This document shows positions 20,451 to 29,866 of a stretch of 64,000 nucleotides of DNA, one piece after another (the first letter of the stretch is position 1; every line of letters starts with the position of its first letter). The notes beneath the pieces were generated by a model that had not been told where the DNA came from, did no database searches, and saw only the letters and a program-made list of their open reading frames with translations. This DNA is from Thermococcus sp. P6 (lineage in GTDB: Archaea; Methanobacteriota_B; Thermococci; Thermococcales; Thermococcaceae): the NCBI RefSeq assembly GCF_002214525.1, contig NZ_CP015104.1, forward strand, positions 434,001-498,000. The letters run 5' to 3'. Made by a program: the position numbers and the translations under genes.

Positions 20451-20460
20451 CCCTTAAATA
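20451..20460 (+). promoter_or_regulatory. TATA box of the importer binding-protein gene
   Basis: CCCTTAAATA predicts a start near 20484, leaving a leader of about 50 bases that contains the 12-bp palindrome at 20502-20513. Confidence 0.5.
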
Positions 20461-20501
20461 GGCTTTCGATGTATATGTCGATGCCATCATACACCGTATG
20501 G

Positions 20502-20513
20502 GGCAACGTTGCC
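20502..20513 (+). repeat. 12-bp palindrome in the leader of the ABC binding-protein gene
   Basis: GGCAACGTTGCC is a perfect palindrome 22 bases upstream of the ATG at 20536 and downstream of the predicted transcription start. It could be a DNA operator or a dimerising RNA element. It does not include the ribosome binding site GAAGGAGG. Confidence 0.5.
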
Positions 20514-20535
20514 AGAAAGTGAAGGAGGCAGTGAA

Positions 20536-23067
20536 ATGAAGAAGGCTCTGGGATTGTTTGTTATGGGCCTGATGTTGTTTAGTATTTTTGCAGTTCGTGG
20601 GGTTAGCGCAACCGACTACACCCCCAAGGACATACCCCTGAACAGCGACGAGGCCAAGGCCCGCTTCAAGGCCGACCTCCAGTGGTACCTCCAGTACGGC
20701 CACTTCGTCATCAGCAACGGTCCGTACATGCTCGTCATGTACTCCCCCGAGAACCTCTACCTCAAGCTCGAGAAGTTTAACGGTCAGAGGACGATCTACA
20801 CCGACACCCTTCCGAAGGATGGCTACGCCGATGTTATCGAGTACCAGGGTGTCCAGAACCCCGAGACCGTTATCCTCCAGATAGCCAAAGGGGAGTACGA
20901 CCTCGGTATGTTCTCCTTCCCCGCCGGCAAGTATCAGGGCCTCGGTGCCGACGTTCTCGCCAAGCTCAACCTCTACAAGAGCGCCAGCTCCTACAACGAG
21001 CTTACCTTCAACACCTATCACGACCCGGACAAGGACGCTCCAATCGTCACCGTGGGTGACAACGTTTACTTCAACCCCTTTGCCATCAGGGAAGTCAGGT
21101 TTGCCATGAACTACCTCATAAGCAGGGATTACATCGTCCAGAACATATACCAGGGAAGCGGTGCCCCGATGCTTGGCTGCATCAGGCCGAGCCACCCGGC
21201 TGACAAGTACTTCGAGCCGGTTTATCAGGCCCTCGGCATCAGCGGAGCCGGTAACGAGGACTTTGCGCTCCAGATCATAGAGAACGCCATGAACAAGGCC
21301 GCCCAGCAGGTTGCCAACTACGGACACACCCTTGAGAAGAAGAGCGATGGTATGTGGTACTTCGACGGCAACCCCGTGACGGTTAAGTTCATCATCCGTA
21401 TCGAGGACGAGAGGAAGGACATCGGTCTCTACGTTGCGGACCTTCTCGAGAAGAAGGTCGGGTTCAAGGTTGAGAGGCTTCTCTGGGACAGGCAGAAAGC
21501 CGGTCAGGTCGTCTTCGCCAAGCCCCCGAGCAACTATGAGTGGAACATCTACACCGGCGGATGGGGTACCAGCGGTATCCCAAGCGTCTGGATTGACGAT
21601 TACACCGCCTGGTTCTACGCGGCCTGGTACGGATACGTTCCCGGTGCCGTTGAGCCGAAGCACGTTAACACCGTCACCATCGAGGATGCCCTCAAGTACA
21701 TCGGCAACGGCGATGTTAACGCCGGTCTCCAGAAGATAGGTACCGAATACTACACCAGCGCCGACAAGCTCGGTCCGATGCTCAAGTGGACCGAGGAGGA
21801 GCTCACGTACCTCCTGACGTACTTCGAGATAAGCAAGTCGGCCGTTGAAGGTACCTCCCACATTAACGCCGACCTCGTTCCGGAGGAGCCGATAAAGATA
21901 ACCACCAAGGAACAGTACTGGGACCTCCAGAAGATAAGCATGCTCGTGGGTGTCCTCGAGAGCGAGAGGGTCTTCCTGATCGAGACTTGGGAGTTCTACC
22001 CGGCCAACAAGGAGAGGGTCACCAAGATCACACCTGAAGCCAGCACCGGTATCGGCCAGCGCTGGAGCGTTATGACCGCCGAGACCCCGGACAAGCACCT
22101 CAAGATAGCCCAGTTCGCCTCGACCGGTGCAATGTTCATGAGCGCCTTTAACCCGATTGGCGGTCTCAGTGACGTTTACAGTGTCCGCGTTTGGAACCTC
22201 ATCAGGGACTACGGAAGCACCACGAACTTCGACGGTATAGTTAGCCCGTACAGGTGCAAGTGGACCCTCGAGCGCGGTAGCTTCACAGTCCCGGACGATG
22301 CCGTCATCTACAACCAGACGCAGGGATGGATCGCCGAGAACGCCGGCAAGGAGGCCAAGGTTAAGGTTAAGGTCAGCTGTGACTTCGGTGAGTGGCACAA
22401 CGGCGTTAAGGGCAACCTCGATGACCTCAAGTACTACATCGCGTTCCTCTACACCTGGGCCTACAAGGACGGACCCGACGATCCGTACTACGACGAGAGC
22501 CTCGGTGGAACCGCCGGAAGCCTTTCCAGCATCCTCGGTCTGCAGTGGACAGACGACGGTTACGTAGCCTACGGTACCTACGAGCACCCGCTTGCCGACG
22601 ACATGACCGCAGGGTTCTACGTGTTCTACCCGCAGCTCCCGTGGGAGCTCTACTGGGCCATGGGCGAACTCGTTGCCAATAGCAAGGAGTACGGCATTGA
22701 CAAGACCTACTCCTTCAGCAGCGGTGCCGAGGGAGTTCTCTGGCTCGACCTCCTCACCAAGGAGCACGTTGACGACCTCGCCAAGGTCATGATGAAGATC
22801 TCGGGCCTCACCATGGAGGACCTGACGAAGACAACAACTACAACCACAACCACCACAACTACGAGCACAACTTCAAGCTCAACCACCACAACTACAAGCA
22901 CAACTTCAAGCCCAACCGCGACAGCGACCACCACACCTACAACCTCAAGCCCAAGCCCAACGGAGACAACAACCGCGGCCGGTGGAACCAGCACCACCAC
23001 ATGGGTTGTCATCGGCCTGGTGGTGATCGTAATCATCGCGGCCGCCTGGTACTACGCCAAGAAGTGA
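20536..23067 (+). CDS. ABC transporter substrate-binding protein, family 5 (oligopeptide/oligosaccharide type), membrane anchored
   Basis: 843 residues. N-terminal signal peptide (about 1-24, MKKALGLFVM start), then a large type-5 solute-binding domain of about 730 residues. Then comes a Thr/Ser-rich stalk (about 765-815, partly encoded by a 33-bp tandem repeat), and a final membrane helix ending in WYYAKK. So it is held on the outer face of the membrane by its C-terminus. The family also includes the Pyrococcus cellobiose-binding protein, so the ligand may be peptide or sugar. GAAGGAGG precedes ATG 20536. It is followed by T-rich DNA and a separate promoter for the permeases. Confidence 0.9.
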   Translation: MKKALGLFVMGLMLFSIFAVRGVSATDYTPKDIPLNSDEAKARFKADLQWYLQYGHFVISNGPYMLVMYSPENLYLKLEKFNGQRTIYTDTLPKDGYADVIEYQGVQNPETVILQIAKGEYDLGMFSFPAGKYQGLGADVLAKLNLYKSASSYNELTFNTYHDPDKDAPIVTVGDNVYFNPFAIREVRFAMNYLISRDYIVQNIYQGSGAPMLGCIRPSHPADKYFEPVYQALGISGAGNEDFALQIIENAMNKAAQQVANYGHTLEKKSDGMWYFDGNPVTVKFIIRIEDERKDIGLYVADLLEKKVGFKVERLLWDRQKAGQVVFAKPPSNYEWNIYTGGWGTSGIPSVWIDDYTAWFYAAWYGYVPGAVEPKHVNTVTIEDALKYIGNGDVNAGLQKIGTEYYTSADKLGPMLKWTEEELTYLLTYFEISKSAVEGTSHINADLVPEEPIKITTKEQYWDLQKISMLVGVLESERVFLIETWEFYPANKERVTKITPEASTGIGQRWSVMTAETPDKHLKIAQFASTGAMFMSAFNPIGGLSDVYSVRVWNLIRDYGSTTNFDGIVSPYRCKWTLERGSFTVPDDAVIYNQTQGWIAENAGKEAKVKVKVSCDFGEWHNGVKGNLDDLKYYIAFLYTWAYKDGPDDPYYDESLGGTAGSLSSILGLQWTDDGYVAYGTYEHPLADDMTAGFYVFYPQLPWELYWAMGELVANSKEYGIDKTYSFSSGAEGVLWLDLLTKEHVDDLAKVMMKISGLTMEDLTKTTTTTTTTTTTSTTSSSTTTTTSTTSSPTATATTTPTTSSPSPTETTTAAGGTSTTTWVVIGLVVIVIIAAAWYYAKK
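22848..22913 (+). repeat. Two tandem 33-bp units encoding the Thr/Ser stalk
   Basis: Units at 22848-22880 and 22881-22913 differ at only two bases. 33 is a multiple of three, so the frame is kept. The repeat lengthens the linker between the binding domain and the membrane helix. Confidence 0.75.
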
Positions 23068-23071
23068 AGTG

Positions 23072-23112
23072 CTTTCGTTCTTTTCTTCTTTCCTTCCCGA
23101 ATTTTTCTCCGG
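23072..23112 (+). terminator. T-rich terminator after the binding-protein gene
   Basis: TTTCGTTCTTTTCTTC and AATTTTTCTCC supply several T-runs just after the stop. A strong internal stop here would give more binding protein than permease. Confidence 0.5.
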
Positions 23113-23126
23113 TGTACTTCTATGAA

Positions 23127-23138
23127 AATGTGCACATT
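23127..23138 (+). repeat. 12-bp palindrome upstream of the permease promoter
   Basis: AATGTGCACATT is perfect and ends about ten bases before the TATA box. A site upstream of BRE/TATA is where archaeal activators usually bind. Confidence 0.5.
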
Positions 23139-23148
23139 CATGCAGTAA

Positions 23149-23160
23149 GATATATAAAGT
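23149..23160 (+). promoter_or_regulatory. TATA box of the permease/ATPase genes
   Basis: GATATATAAAG gives a predicted start near 23180, about 35 bases before the permease ATG with GGAGGTGG as ribosome binding site. Confidence 0.55.
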
Positions 23161-23214
23161 AGTTTTACAACGCTGAAAAAGATACGTTGAACACGGCTAC
23201 GCGGAGGTGGAAAG

Positions 23215-24270
23215 ATGGGGTACGGCAGGTATCTTGTATTCAGGATTCTAAACGCTCTTCTGGTACTGTTGATAGTGACGTTTATTATCTCGGCGCTGTT
23301 CGTTAAGGTTGCCGAGAAGAGCAACAGATCCAGAATGGAAGAGGAACTGATGCAATGGGAAAGAACCACCGGTGCTCAAATCAAGAAGAGTCAGGGTCTT
23401 GAAGCCTTTGAACAGGCCAAAAAAGCACAGAAGGAGCTCCTTGAAAGAAAATACGAGCTGAACCTCCCATTGTGGCAGAAAGTCTTCCGTAAAACCGTGC
23501 GTACGTTGAAGCTTGACTTCGGTAAGACGAGCATGCCGATTTTCGGTACCAACAACGTCTCGGACATCATCAAGGTTGCCGTTCCGAGGAGCGTTCTTCT
23601 CTTCACAACGGCCACAATAATAACCATCATACTGGGTATATTCCTTGGAGTCAGGGCCGCGAGGCACGCGGGCAGTGCCTTTGACAGGGGACTTTCAGTG
23701 TTCGCACTCCTCACCTACAGCCTGCCGATGTGGTGGACGGGAATGATGTTCCTCCTGATATTTTCGTACAAACTCGGATGGTTCCCAATCAGTTCACTCT
23801 TTGACCCCCAACTCACCGGCTGGGCCCACGTTAAGGACGTCCTCTGGAAGTTAACCCTCCCGGTGCTCACGTACGTCTTCGTCGCATTTGGGGGCTGGGC
23901 ATGGACGACGAGGAACATCATGATAGGTACCCTGCAGGAGGACTTCATCATGGCAGCCAAGGCAAAGGGTCTACCGGAGCGCAAGATCATCTACGGTCAC
24001 GCCCTCAGGGCCGCTTCCCCGCCGATAGTCACCATGATAATCTTTTCACTGCTCGGTTCACTCGGTGGTGCCATCATCAGCGAGCTCGTCTTCAACTACC
24101 CTGGAATGGGCAGGCTCTACTGGGTTGCCCTTCAGCAGAACGAAACCAACCTCCTCATAGGGCTGACTTACTTCTTCACCGTGCTCTACCTGGCTGGAGT
24201 GGTCCTTGCGGACATGGTCTACGGATTCCTCGACCCGCGTGTCAAGGTTGGTGCTTCCGCCAACATGTGA
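23215..24270 (+). CDS. dppB: ABC transporter permease, DppB/OppB type
   Basis: 351 residues, six predicted membrane helices. The first (about 9-29) is followed by a soluble charged segment of about 85 residues, the usual DppB loop. The cytoplasmic EAA-like loop is near residues 245-265 (MAAKAKGLPERKIIYGHALR). Pairs with the next permease to form the channel. Its own TATA box separates it from the binding-protein gene. Confidence 0.92.
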   Translation: MGYGRYLVFRILNALLVLLIVTFIISALFVKVAEKSNRSRMEEELMQWERTTGAQIKKSQGLEAFEQAKKAQKELLERKYELNLPLWQKVFRKTVRTLKLDFGKTSMPIFGTNNVSDIIKVAVPRSVLLFTTATIITIILGIFLGVRAARHAGSAFDRGLSVFALLTYSLPMWWTGMMFLLIFSYKLGWFPISSLFDPQLTGWAHVKDVLWKLTLPVLTYVFVAFGGWAWTTRNIMIGTLQEDFIMAAKAKGLPERKIIYGHALRAASPPIVTMIIFSLLGSLGGAIISELVFNYPGMGRLYWVALQQNETNLLIGLTYFFTVLYLAGVVLADMVYGFLDPRVKVGASANM

Positions 24271-24281
24271 GGTGATTCACA

Positions 24282-25742
24282 ATGAGATGGGTAGACGTCA
24301 AGGAAGGATTTAAGGAATTCCTTCAGGAGTTCAAGAGGGAGAAGACGGGAATACTCGGTGTCATTCTCCTCGTCATACTCGTGTTAGTCGCACTTTCAGC
24401 ACCCTACCTGACGATACAGGATCTCCCGACCAAATGGAGGAGCTCCCAGTACTGGGAGGACAACCCCAAGAGCGTTCCACCAACGTGGTACAACATGTTC
24501 ACCTCCCAGAAGCTCGTTACCCAAGAAATATACCACCTCAACGATCTGAGCATAAGTCACCCGAGCGATACGGTAACGGTGATCGAGGCGGACTATAACT
24601 TCCCGGAAGGCTACGTCGGTGGGCCCCAGGGAATCAACATCAGGGGCTTTAACGTAACAGTCAACTCCCCCTACAACACCCCCACCATTGACGTTTACCT
24701 CCTCAGGCCAGATGGAAAGGAGATCCCCCTGCTCATAGGCAGTCAGCTCAGCTCCGGGGAGGTAATCTCCATCGGAAGGGACAGCAAGATCTCAACCAAC
24801 TTTTACATATGGCTCGTCAACGTTACTGAGGGCAGGAAGATAACCATGTTTGACGTGCCCCTCCAAACGATACTTATAGAAGATATGGTCGCCCCGATGT
24901 TCGCCAGAGTTGAGCCGGGAATGAACGCGAGTAAGATCATCAAGAACCCAGAACCTTTACACGGGACCTACAAACTCATCCTGAGGATAAACAACCCCGC
25001 CCCCAAGGACAACCAGATCTCCTACGATAACCTCAAAGTGACGTTCCTCGGAAGGAGTTACGGGACAATGGGCACGGACTACCTCGGCAGGGACCTCTGG
25101 GCAGGTCTTATATGGGGTAGCAGGGTTTCGCTGACCGTGGGCATCCTCGTCTCCCTCATAAGCACCATCATAGGGCTTGTTTACGGGGTCACGAGCGCCT
25201 ACCTCGGGGGACTAACAGACGAGGCCATGATGCGTGTCAACGAGATATTCGCCACCATTCCGAGCCTTCCCATACTGATCCTCATAGGTGCCACGGCGGG
25301 ACACATAACCCTTACGTTCATAGTCCTGTTGCTGGTCATCTTCGGCTGGATGGGAATAGCAAGGATTTCGAGGAGTATGGCCCTCCAGATCAAGGAGCAG
25401 ACCTACATTGAGGCGGCCAGGGCCCTCGGTGCCGGCAACGGCAGGATAATCCTCAAGCACATACTTCCCCAGCTTCTCCCCTACGCCTTTGCGGTCATAG
25501 CCCTCAGTGTCCCCGGTGCGGTCATAGCTGAGGCCTCGCTGAGTTTCCTCGGCATAGGCGATCCAACCGCCGTCACGTGGGGGCAGATACTCAACGCCGC
25601 CCAGACGCAATCGGCAACCAACAAGGGTTACTGGTGGTGGGTGCTCCCGCCCGGATTCGGGATAGCGATCGTCGGCCTTACCTTCGTTCTGATAGGTACG
25701 GCCCTTGATAAGATCCTCAACCCGAAGCTCAGGAAAGCGTGA
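24282..25742 (+). CDS. dppC: ABC transporter permease, DppC/OppC type, with a large extracellular insertion
   Basis: 486 residues, much longer than the usual roughly 300 for DppC. Membrane helix 1 is at about 24-43. Then about 215 mostly polar, beta-rich residues come before the standard segment GTDYLGRDLW (about 265-274) and the remaining five helices. The EAA loop IEAARALGAGNGRIILKHIL is intact, so the permease should work. The extra domain must face outside and may touch the binding protein or substrate. Start ATG after GGTGATTCAC. Confidence 0.93.
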   Translation: MRWVDVKEGFKEFLQEFKREKTGILGVILLVILVLVALSAPYLTIQDLPTKWRSSQYWEDNPKSVPPTWYNMFTSQKLVTQEIYHLNDLSISHPSDTVTVIEADYNFPEGYVGGPQGINIRGFNVTVNSPYNTPTIDVYLLRPDGKEIPLLIGSQLSSGEVISIGRDSKISTNFYIWLVNVTEGRKITMFDVPLQTILIEDMVAPMFARVEPGMNASKIIKNPEPLHGTYKLILRINNPAPKDNQISYDNLKVTFLGRSYGTMGTDYLGRDLWAGLIWGSRVSLTVGILVSLISTIIGLVYGVTSAYLGGLTDEAMMRVNEIFATIPSLPILILIGATAGHITLTFIVLLLVIFGWMGIARISRSMALQIKEQTYIEAARALGAGNGRIILKHILPQLLPYAFAVIALSVPGAVIAEASLSFLGIGDPTAVTWGQILNAAQTQSATNKGYWWWVLPPGFGIAIVGLTFVLIGTALDKILNPKLRKA

Positions 25743-25755
25743 GGTGGTGATACGA

Positions 25756-26715
25756 ATGGTCAGAAACGTGCTGGAAGTTAAGGATCTTAAGATGTATTAC
25801 TTCACGAACAAGGGTGTGGTCAAGGCCGTCGACAACATAACCTTCAACCTCCGAAAGGGAGAGGTCCTTGGACTTGCCGGCGAAAGCGGATGCGGCAAGT
25901 CCTCTTTGGGTTTTACCCTTATGGGAATGCCGTCCCCACCCGGTAAGATCGTCAGCGGTAGCATAAAGATCGACGGAAGAGAGATAGTCGGCCTTCCCGA
26001 GAACGTCCTTAGAAAGGAGATCCGGTGGCAGAAGATATCCATGATATTTCAGGGTGCAATGAACGCTCTGAACCCGGTTTATACCGTTGGATACCAGATG
26101 ATCGAACCCCTGACCCTCCACAGAGGTATGGACAAGGAAGAGGCCATCGAAAAGGCCCAGAAGTACCTCGAGCTCGTTGGTCTCGATCCGGAGATAGTAC
26201 ACCGTTATCCGCACGAACTTTCGGGAGGTATGAAGCAGCGCGTTATAATAGCCTCCGCCCTGTTACTCGAACCGGACGTGGTCATAGCGGACGAACCCAC
26301 GACCGCGCTGGATGTTGTTGTTCAGGCCCAGATCATCAACCTCCTGAAAAAGCTCAAGAAGGAACTTGGACTTTCAATGATATTCATCACCCACGACCTC
26401 AGCATCCTCGCCGAGATCAGCGACAGGATCGCCGTAATGTACGCCGGTAAGATAGTCGAGATCGGAGACAGCGAGAAGATCTACTACGAGCCGGCCCATC
26501 CGTACACTCAGAAGCTCCTCGCCTCCATACCGAGGCTCCATGAAGACGTTGAAAAGCTGGAGTTCATTCCAGGACAGCCGCCCAACCTCATCAACCCGCC
26601 CAAGGGATGCCGCTTCCATCCGAGGTGCCCCTACGCGATGGGAGTTTGTAAGGAACATGAGCCGGAGCTTAAGGAAGTTGATAAGGACCACTACGCTGCA
26701 TGCTGGCTGCTGTGA
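25756..26715 (+). CDS. dppD: ABC transporter ATP-binding protein, DppD/OppD type
   Basis: 319 residues. Walker A GESGCGKS, signature LSGGMKQR, Walker B VVIADEPTTALD, H-loop THD, and the C-terminal oligopeptide-transporter extension with CRFHPRCPY. ATG 25756 follows AGGTGGTGA; upstream in-frame codons overlap dppC. The Cys-rich tail is typical of Opp/Dpp ATPases, some of which bind an Fe-S cluster. Confidence 0.94.
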   Translation: MVRNVLEVKDLKMYYFTNKGVVKAVDNITFNLRKGEVLGLAGESGCGKSSLGFTLMGMPSPPGKIVSGSIKIDGREIVGLPENVLRKEIRWQKISMIFQGAMNALNPVYTVGYQMIEPLTLHRGMDKEEAIEKAQKYLELVGLDPEIVHRYPHELSGGMKQRVIIASALLLEPDVVIADEPTTALDVVVQAQIINLLKKLKKELGLSMIFITHDLSILAEISDRIAVMYAGKIVEIGDSEKIYYEPAHPYTQKLLASIPRLHEDVEKLEFIPGQPPNLINPPKGCRFHPRCPYAMGVCKEHEPELKEVDKDHYAACWLL

Positions 26716-26725
26716 GGTGTGAGAG

Positions 26726-27733
26726 ATGGCGGAGCCAATAGTCAGGGTTGAGAACCTTAAGAAGTACTTCCCGATAAAGAGGGGCTTCATAGACACCCTC
26801 AGGGGCGCACCTGAGAGGAAAGTTCACGCCGTTGACGGCATCAGCTTTGAGATACACAAGCAGCAGGTCTTTGCCCTCGTCGGCGAGAGCGGTTGTGGTA
26901 AGTCCACCACAGGAAGGTTACTCGCCAAACTCATCGAACCCACCGACGGCAGGATATTCCTCGAGGGAAAGGACGTCACGAAGATTAGAACAAGAGAAGA
27001 GATCCTCGAGTACAGAAGGCACGTCCAGATGATCTTTCAGGACCCCTTCAGTTCAATGAACCCGAGGTTCAGGATATTCGACGTTCTTGAGGAGCCTCTC
27101 CTCATACACGGCATCGGCGAAACCAAGGCGGAGCGTGAAGAGCTAATCTACAAGGCCCTCGAGATGGTCAAGATCACCCCGCCCGAAGATTACGTCGGCA
27201 GGTTCCCGCACATGCTGTCCGGCGGTCAGAGACAGCGCGTTGCAATAGCCCGTGCACTCATACTGAACCCGACGTTCATCGTCGCCGACGAGCCGGTATC
27301 GATGCTCGACGTGTCCATCCGTGCGGAGATACTTGAGCTGATGAAGGAGCTCAAAGAGAAGATCGGGGTCACCTACCTTTACATCACCCACGACATGTCC
27401 ACGGCAAGGTACTTCGCCGACTGGATGGCCGTCATGTACCTCGGGAGGATCGTTGAGATGGGTCCGGTTGAGAGGGTTATAGACAACCCGCTCCATCCCT
27501 ACACCCGGGCCCTGCTCGCCGCCGTTCCAGAGCCGAAGCCGGAGAGGAGGAACATCATCAAAGAGCTGCCGATAAAGGGTGAGGTTCCCAACGCGGTTGA
27601 TATACCGCCCGGGTGCCGCTTCCATCCGAGGTGCATCTACGCCCAAAAGGGACTCTGCGACACCAAAACCCCCCAGCTTATCGAGTACGAGCACAACCAC
27701 TGGGCCGAGTGCCATCTCGTTGGCAGGTACTGA
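26726..27733 (+). CDS. dppF: ABC transporter ATP-binding protein, DppF/OppF type
   Basis: 335 residues. Walker A GESGCGKST, signature LSGGQRQR, Walker B FIVADEPVSMLD, and the C-terminal CRFHPRCIYA extension. Second ATPase of the importer, expected to pair with the DppD-type subunit. Starts 10 bases after the previous stop, with GAGGTGTGAG. The operon probably ends at the T-rich stretch 27736-27752. Confidence 0.94.
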   Translation: MAEPIVRVENLKKYFPIKRGFIDTLRGAPERKVHAVDGISFEIHKQQVFALVGESGCGKSTTGRLLAKLIEPTDGRIFLEGKDVTKIRTREEILEYRRHVQMIFQDPFSSMNPRFRIFDVLEEPLLIHGIGETKAEREELIYKALEMVKITPPEDYVGRFPHMLSGGQRQRVAIARALILNPTFIVADEPVSMLDVSIRAEILELMKELKEKIGVTYLYITHDMSTARYFADWMAVMYLGRIVEMGPVERVIDNPLHPYTRALLAAVPEPKPERRNIIKELPIKGEVPNAVDIPPGCRFHPRCIYAQKGLCDTKTPQLIEYEHNHWAECHLVGRY

Positions 27734-27734
27734 C

Positions 27735-27753
27735 CCCCTTCTTTTCTTTCTTC
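27735..27753 (+). terminator. Pyrimidine-rich terminator after the importer operon
   Basis: CCCCCTTCTTTTCTTTCTTC immediately follows the stop of the last ATPase gene. Confidence 0.35.
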
Positions 27754-27764
27754 GGGTGAGGCCG

Positions 27765-28241
27765 ATGGGAGACTTAAGGGATGCACTGAACTACCCGCTT
27801 CTTAAAGCCGGTCTGATAGCCCTTTTTGTGGCTTTAATAATCTCGGCCGCAGGGCTTTACAGGGTGGATAAGTCCTATTCCTCCAGCGGAACGCTGGGAG
27901 AGGGCATGCACTATCTTGGGGAGGAGGGATTTGAGGAAGGATACGTCTACTACAACAGGACTCTGGTTCTCTACTCATCCGACGCGAACCTCTCGATAAT
28001 TCAGGGTGAGGAGGTGACCAACTACACCCTTATCAACCGCCGGATAACGATTCACCCGGTGGAGAGACCCAGAGTTTACGTTTTCAACGGGAGCGTGAAC
28101 TACGTTTATAATGCAACTGCCGTTGACTATCCCTACGCCATCTACTCCATTCTGGCTTTCGTGCTGATGCTCGTTGGTATAGCACTATCGTTCATTGGCT
28201 ACAGTCACTTCCTGAGGGATCTGAGGGAGGATGGAAAATGA
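27765..28241 (+). CDS. Small membrane protein with an extracellular loop, unknown
   Basis: 158 residues. One membrane helix near 17-35 and another near 124-146, with about 85 polar residues between them that contain several N-x-S/T sites and must face outside. A charged tail follows. ATG 27765 follows GGGTGAGG. It overlaps the nadE start by four bases. No family recognised. Confidence 0.75.
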   Translation: MGDLRDALNYPLLKAGLIALFVALIISAAGLYRVDKSYSSSGTLGEGMHYLGEEGFEEGYVYYNRTLVLYSSDANLSIIQGEEVTNYTLINRRITIHPVERPRVYVFNGSVNYVYNATAVDYPYAIYSILAFVLMLVGIALSFIGYSHFLRDLREDGK

Positions 28242-28999
28242 GACGGCTTGATTACCCACTGGTCATAGAGAGACTGGTCTCCTTTATTCGAAGAAGCGTA
28301 AAGGAAGCGAATAGCGATGGGGTGGTGGTTGGAATAAGCGGTGGAGTGGACAGTGCCACGGTGGCTTACCTCGCCACGAGGGCCCTTGGGAAGGACAGGG
28401 TCCTCGGTCTGATAATGCCCTACTACCGCAACAAGGACGTTGAGGATGCCCTGCTCGTTTGCAGATCCCTTGGAATAGACCACAGGGTGATAGATATAAA
28501 ACCCCTCGTTGACGGATTCGAGAGGGCCGTCGGTGAACTTGACGTCAGGAGCAGGGGAAATCTGATGGCCAGAACGAGGATGGTGCTTCTCTACGCCCAT
28601 GCCAACGCCATGAATCGCCTCGTTCTCGGGACCAGCAACAGAAGTGAATTTCTGACCGGCTACTTCACCAAATGGGGCGATGGGGCGAGCGACTTTGCCC
28701 CCCTGATAAACCTCTACAAAACCGAAGTGTGGGAGATAGCGAAGCTCCTTGGAGTCCCGGAGAGGATCGTTGAGAAGAAGCCTTCGGCCGGTCTGTGGGA
28801 GGGGCAGACGGACGAGGATGAACTAGGGATTGGCTACCGCCTCCTCGACGAGGTCCTCTGGCGCATGGTTGACCTCGGGAAAGAAAAAACTGAGATCGCC
28901 GAAGAGCTGGGGATACCACTGGAAAGGGTCGAAAGGATCGAGAGACTGGTAAAGGGGAGCGAACACAAGCGCCGCCTGCCCGTGGGTCCCGCCTTCTGA
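28238..28999 (+). CDS. nadE: NH3-dependent NAD+ synthetase
   Basis: 253 residues. Amidates nicotinate adenine dinucleotide to NAD+. ATP pyrophosphatase P-loop SGGVDS at about 35-40, LGTSNRSEF, and the GQTDEDELG segment near the active site are all present. It lacks the glutaminase domain, so it uses ammonia directly. Translationally coupled to the upstream membrane protein. Confidence 0.95.
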   Translation: MRRLDYPLVIERLVSFIRRSVKEANSDGVVVGISGGVDSATVAYLATRALGKDRVLGLIMPYYRNKDVEDALLVCRSLGIDHRVIDIKPLVDGFERAVGELDVRSRGNLMARTRMVLLYAHANAMNRLVLGTSNRSEFLTGYFTKWGDGASDFAPLINLYKTEVWEIAKLLGVPERIVEKKPSAGLWEGQTDEDELGIGYRLLDEVLWRMVDLGKEKTEIAEELGIPLERVERIERLVKGSEHKRRLPVGPAF

Positions 29000-29008
29000 G
29001 GTGAGCCA

Positions 29009-29866
29009 ATGAGAAGGGGATACCTTTTCGTTTTTTTAGCAGCGTCCATGTGGGGAACGCTGGGAATATTCGCCAGGTACCTCGATGGTTTTGGGTTGAC
29101 ACCCTTCACGATGGTCTTCTACAGGGTCCTTTTCACCCTGTTGCTTTTGATGTTCTATCTCCCCCTGAGGGGAACGGGCTTTTCCATTGAACGCTCTCGC
29201 CTTAAGTTCTACGCACTCTACGGTTTCTTCAGCATCTTCCTTTTTTACACCCTCTACTTCTATACCGTAACCATATCCTCGGTCTCCTTTGCAGTTCTGC
29301 TCCTTTACACCGCTCCGGTATACTCGATAATCCTCGGAAGGCTGCTCTTCAACGAACCGCTGAGGGGGGAGAAGTTGACGGCGCTGGCCATGGTTACTGC
29401 GGGCGTTTTTCTGGTCAACCAGGGAGGGGTGAGTTTTTCAACGAAAGCCCTGTTTTTCGGCTTTCTGACGGGTCTAACCTACGCCCTCTACGGCATCCTC
29501 GCAAAGTTCGCCGTCAGGAAAGAAGAGCCGGAAAAGGTTCTTTTCTACACCCTCCTCTTTGGGATGGTCTACCTCCTTCCCTTCGCGGACTTCCATGTAC
29601 CCCCGGGAGCTGTTCCCTACCTCTTCGCCCTTGCCCTGTTTCCAACGTTCCTTGGATACATCCTCTACAACCACGCCCTGAAAGAGATCGAGGTCAGCAG
29701 GGCCAGCATAGTCGCCACCGTTGAACCGGTTGTAGCTATAACGCTCGCCTTCCTTCTCTTCGGGGAGAGCCTTACCCCCCAACAGCTTACCGGGGCGGCG
29801 CTCATAATCGGAGGCTCAACGCTGGTGCACCTCAAAGAGTATAAACCGCCCGAAGGGGCCAGTTAG
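29009..29866 (+). CDS. EamA/DMT-family permease
   Basis: 285 residues with about ten membrane helices in two repeated EamA halves. The second half carries the usual ALKEIEVSRASIVATVEPVV segment. It exports or imports small metabolites; the substrate cannot be read from sequence. Starts nine bases after nadE with GAGGTGAG. Its end overlaps the convergent glnA end by four bases. Confidence 0.88.
   Translation: MRRGYLFVFLAASMWGTLGIFARYLDGFGLTPFTMVFYRVLFTLLLLMFYLPLRGTGFSIERSRLKFYALYGFFSIFLFYTLYFYTVTISSVSFAVLLLYTAPVYSIILGRLLFNEPLRGEKLTALAMVTAGVFLVNQGGVSFSTKALFFGFLTGLTYALYGILAKFAVRKEEPEKVLFYTLLFGMVYLLPFADFHVPPGAVPYLFALALFPTFLGYILYNHALKEIEVSRASIVATVEPVVAITLAFLLFGESLTPQQLTGAALIIGGSTLVHLKEYKPPEGAS

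Noticed and set aside
20437-22767. 776-codon open frame on the minus strand
   Set aside because: It lies entirely opposite the ABC binding-protein gene, which has signal peptide, ribosome binding site and domain structure. The minus frame is low-complexity Val/Leu/Gly/Asp sequence from complementary codon bias.
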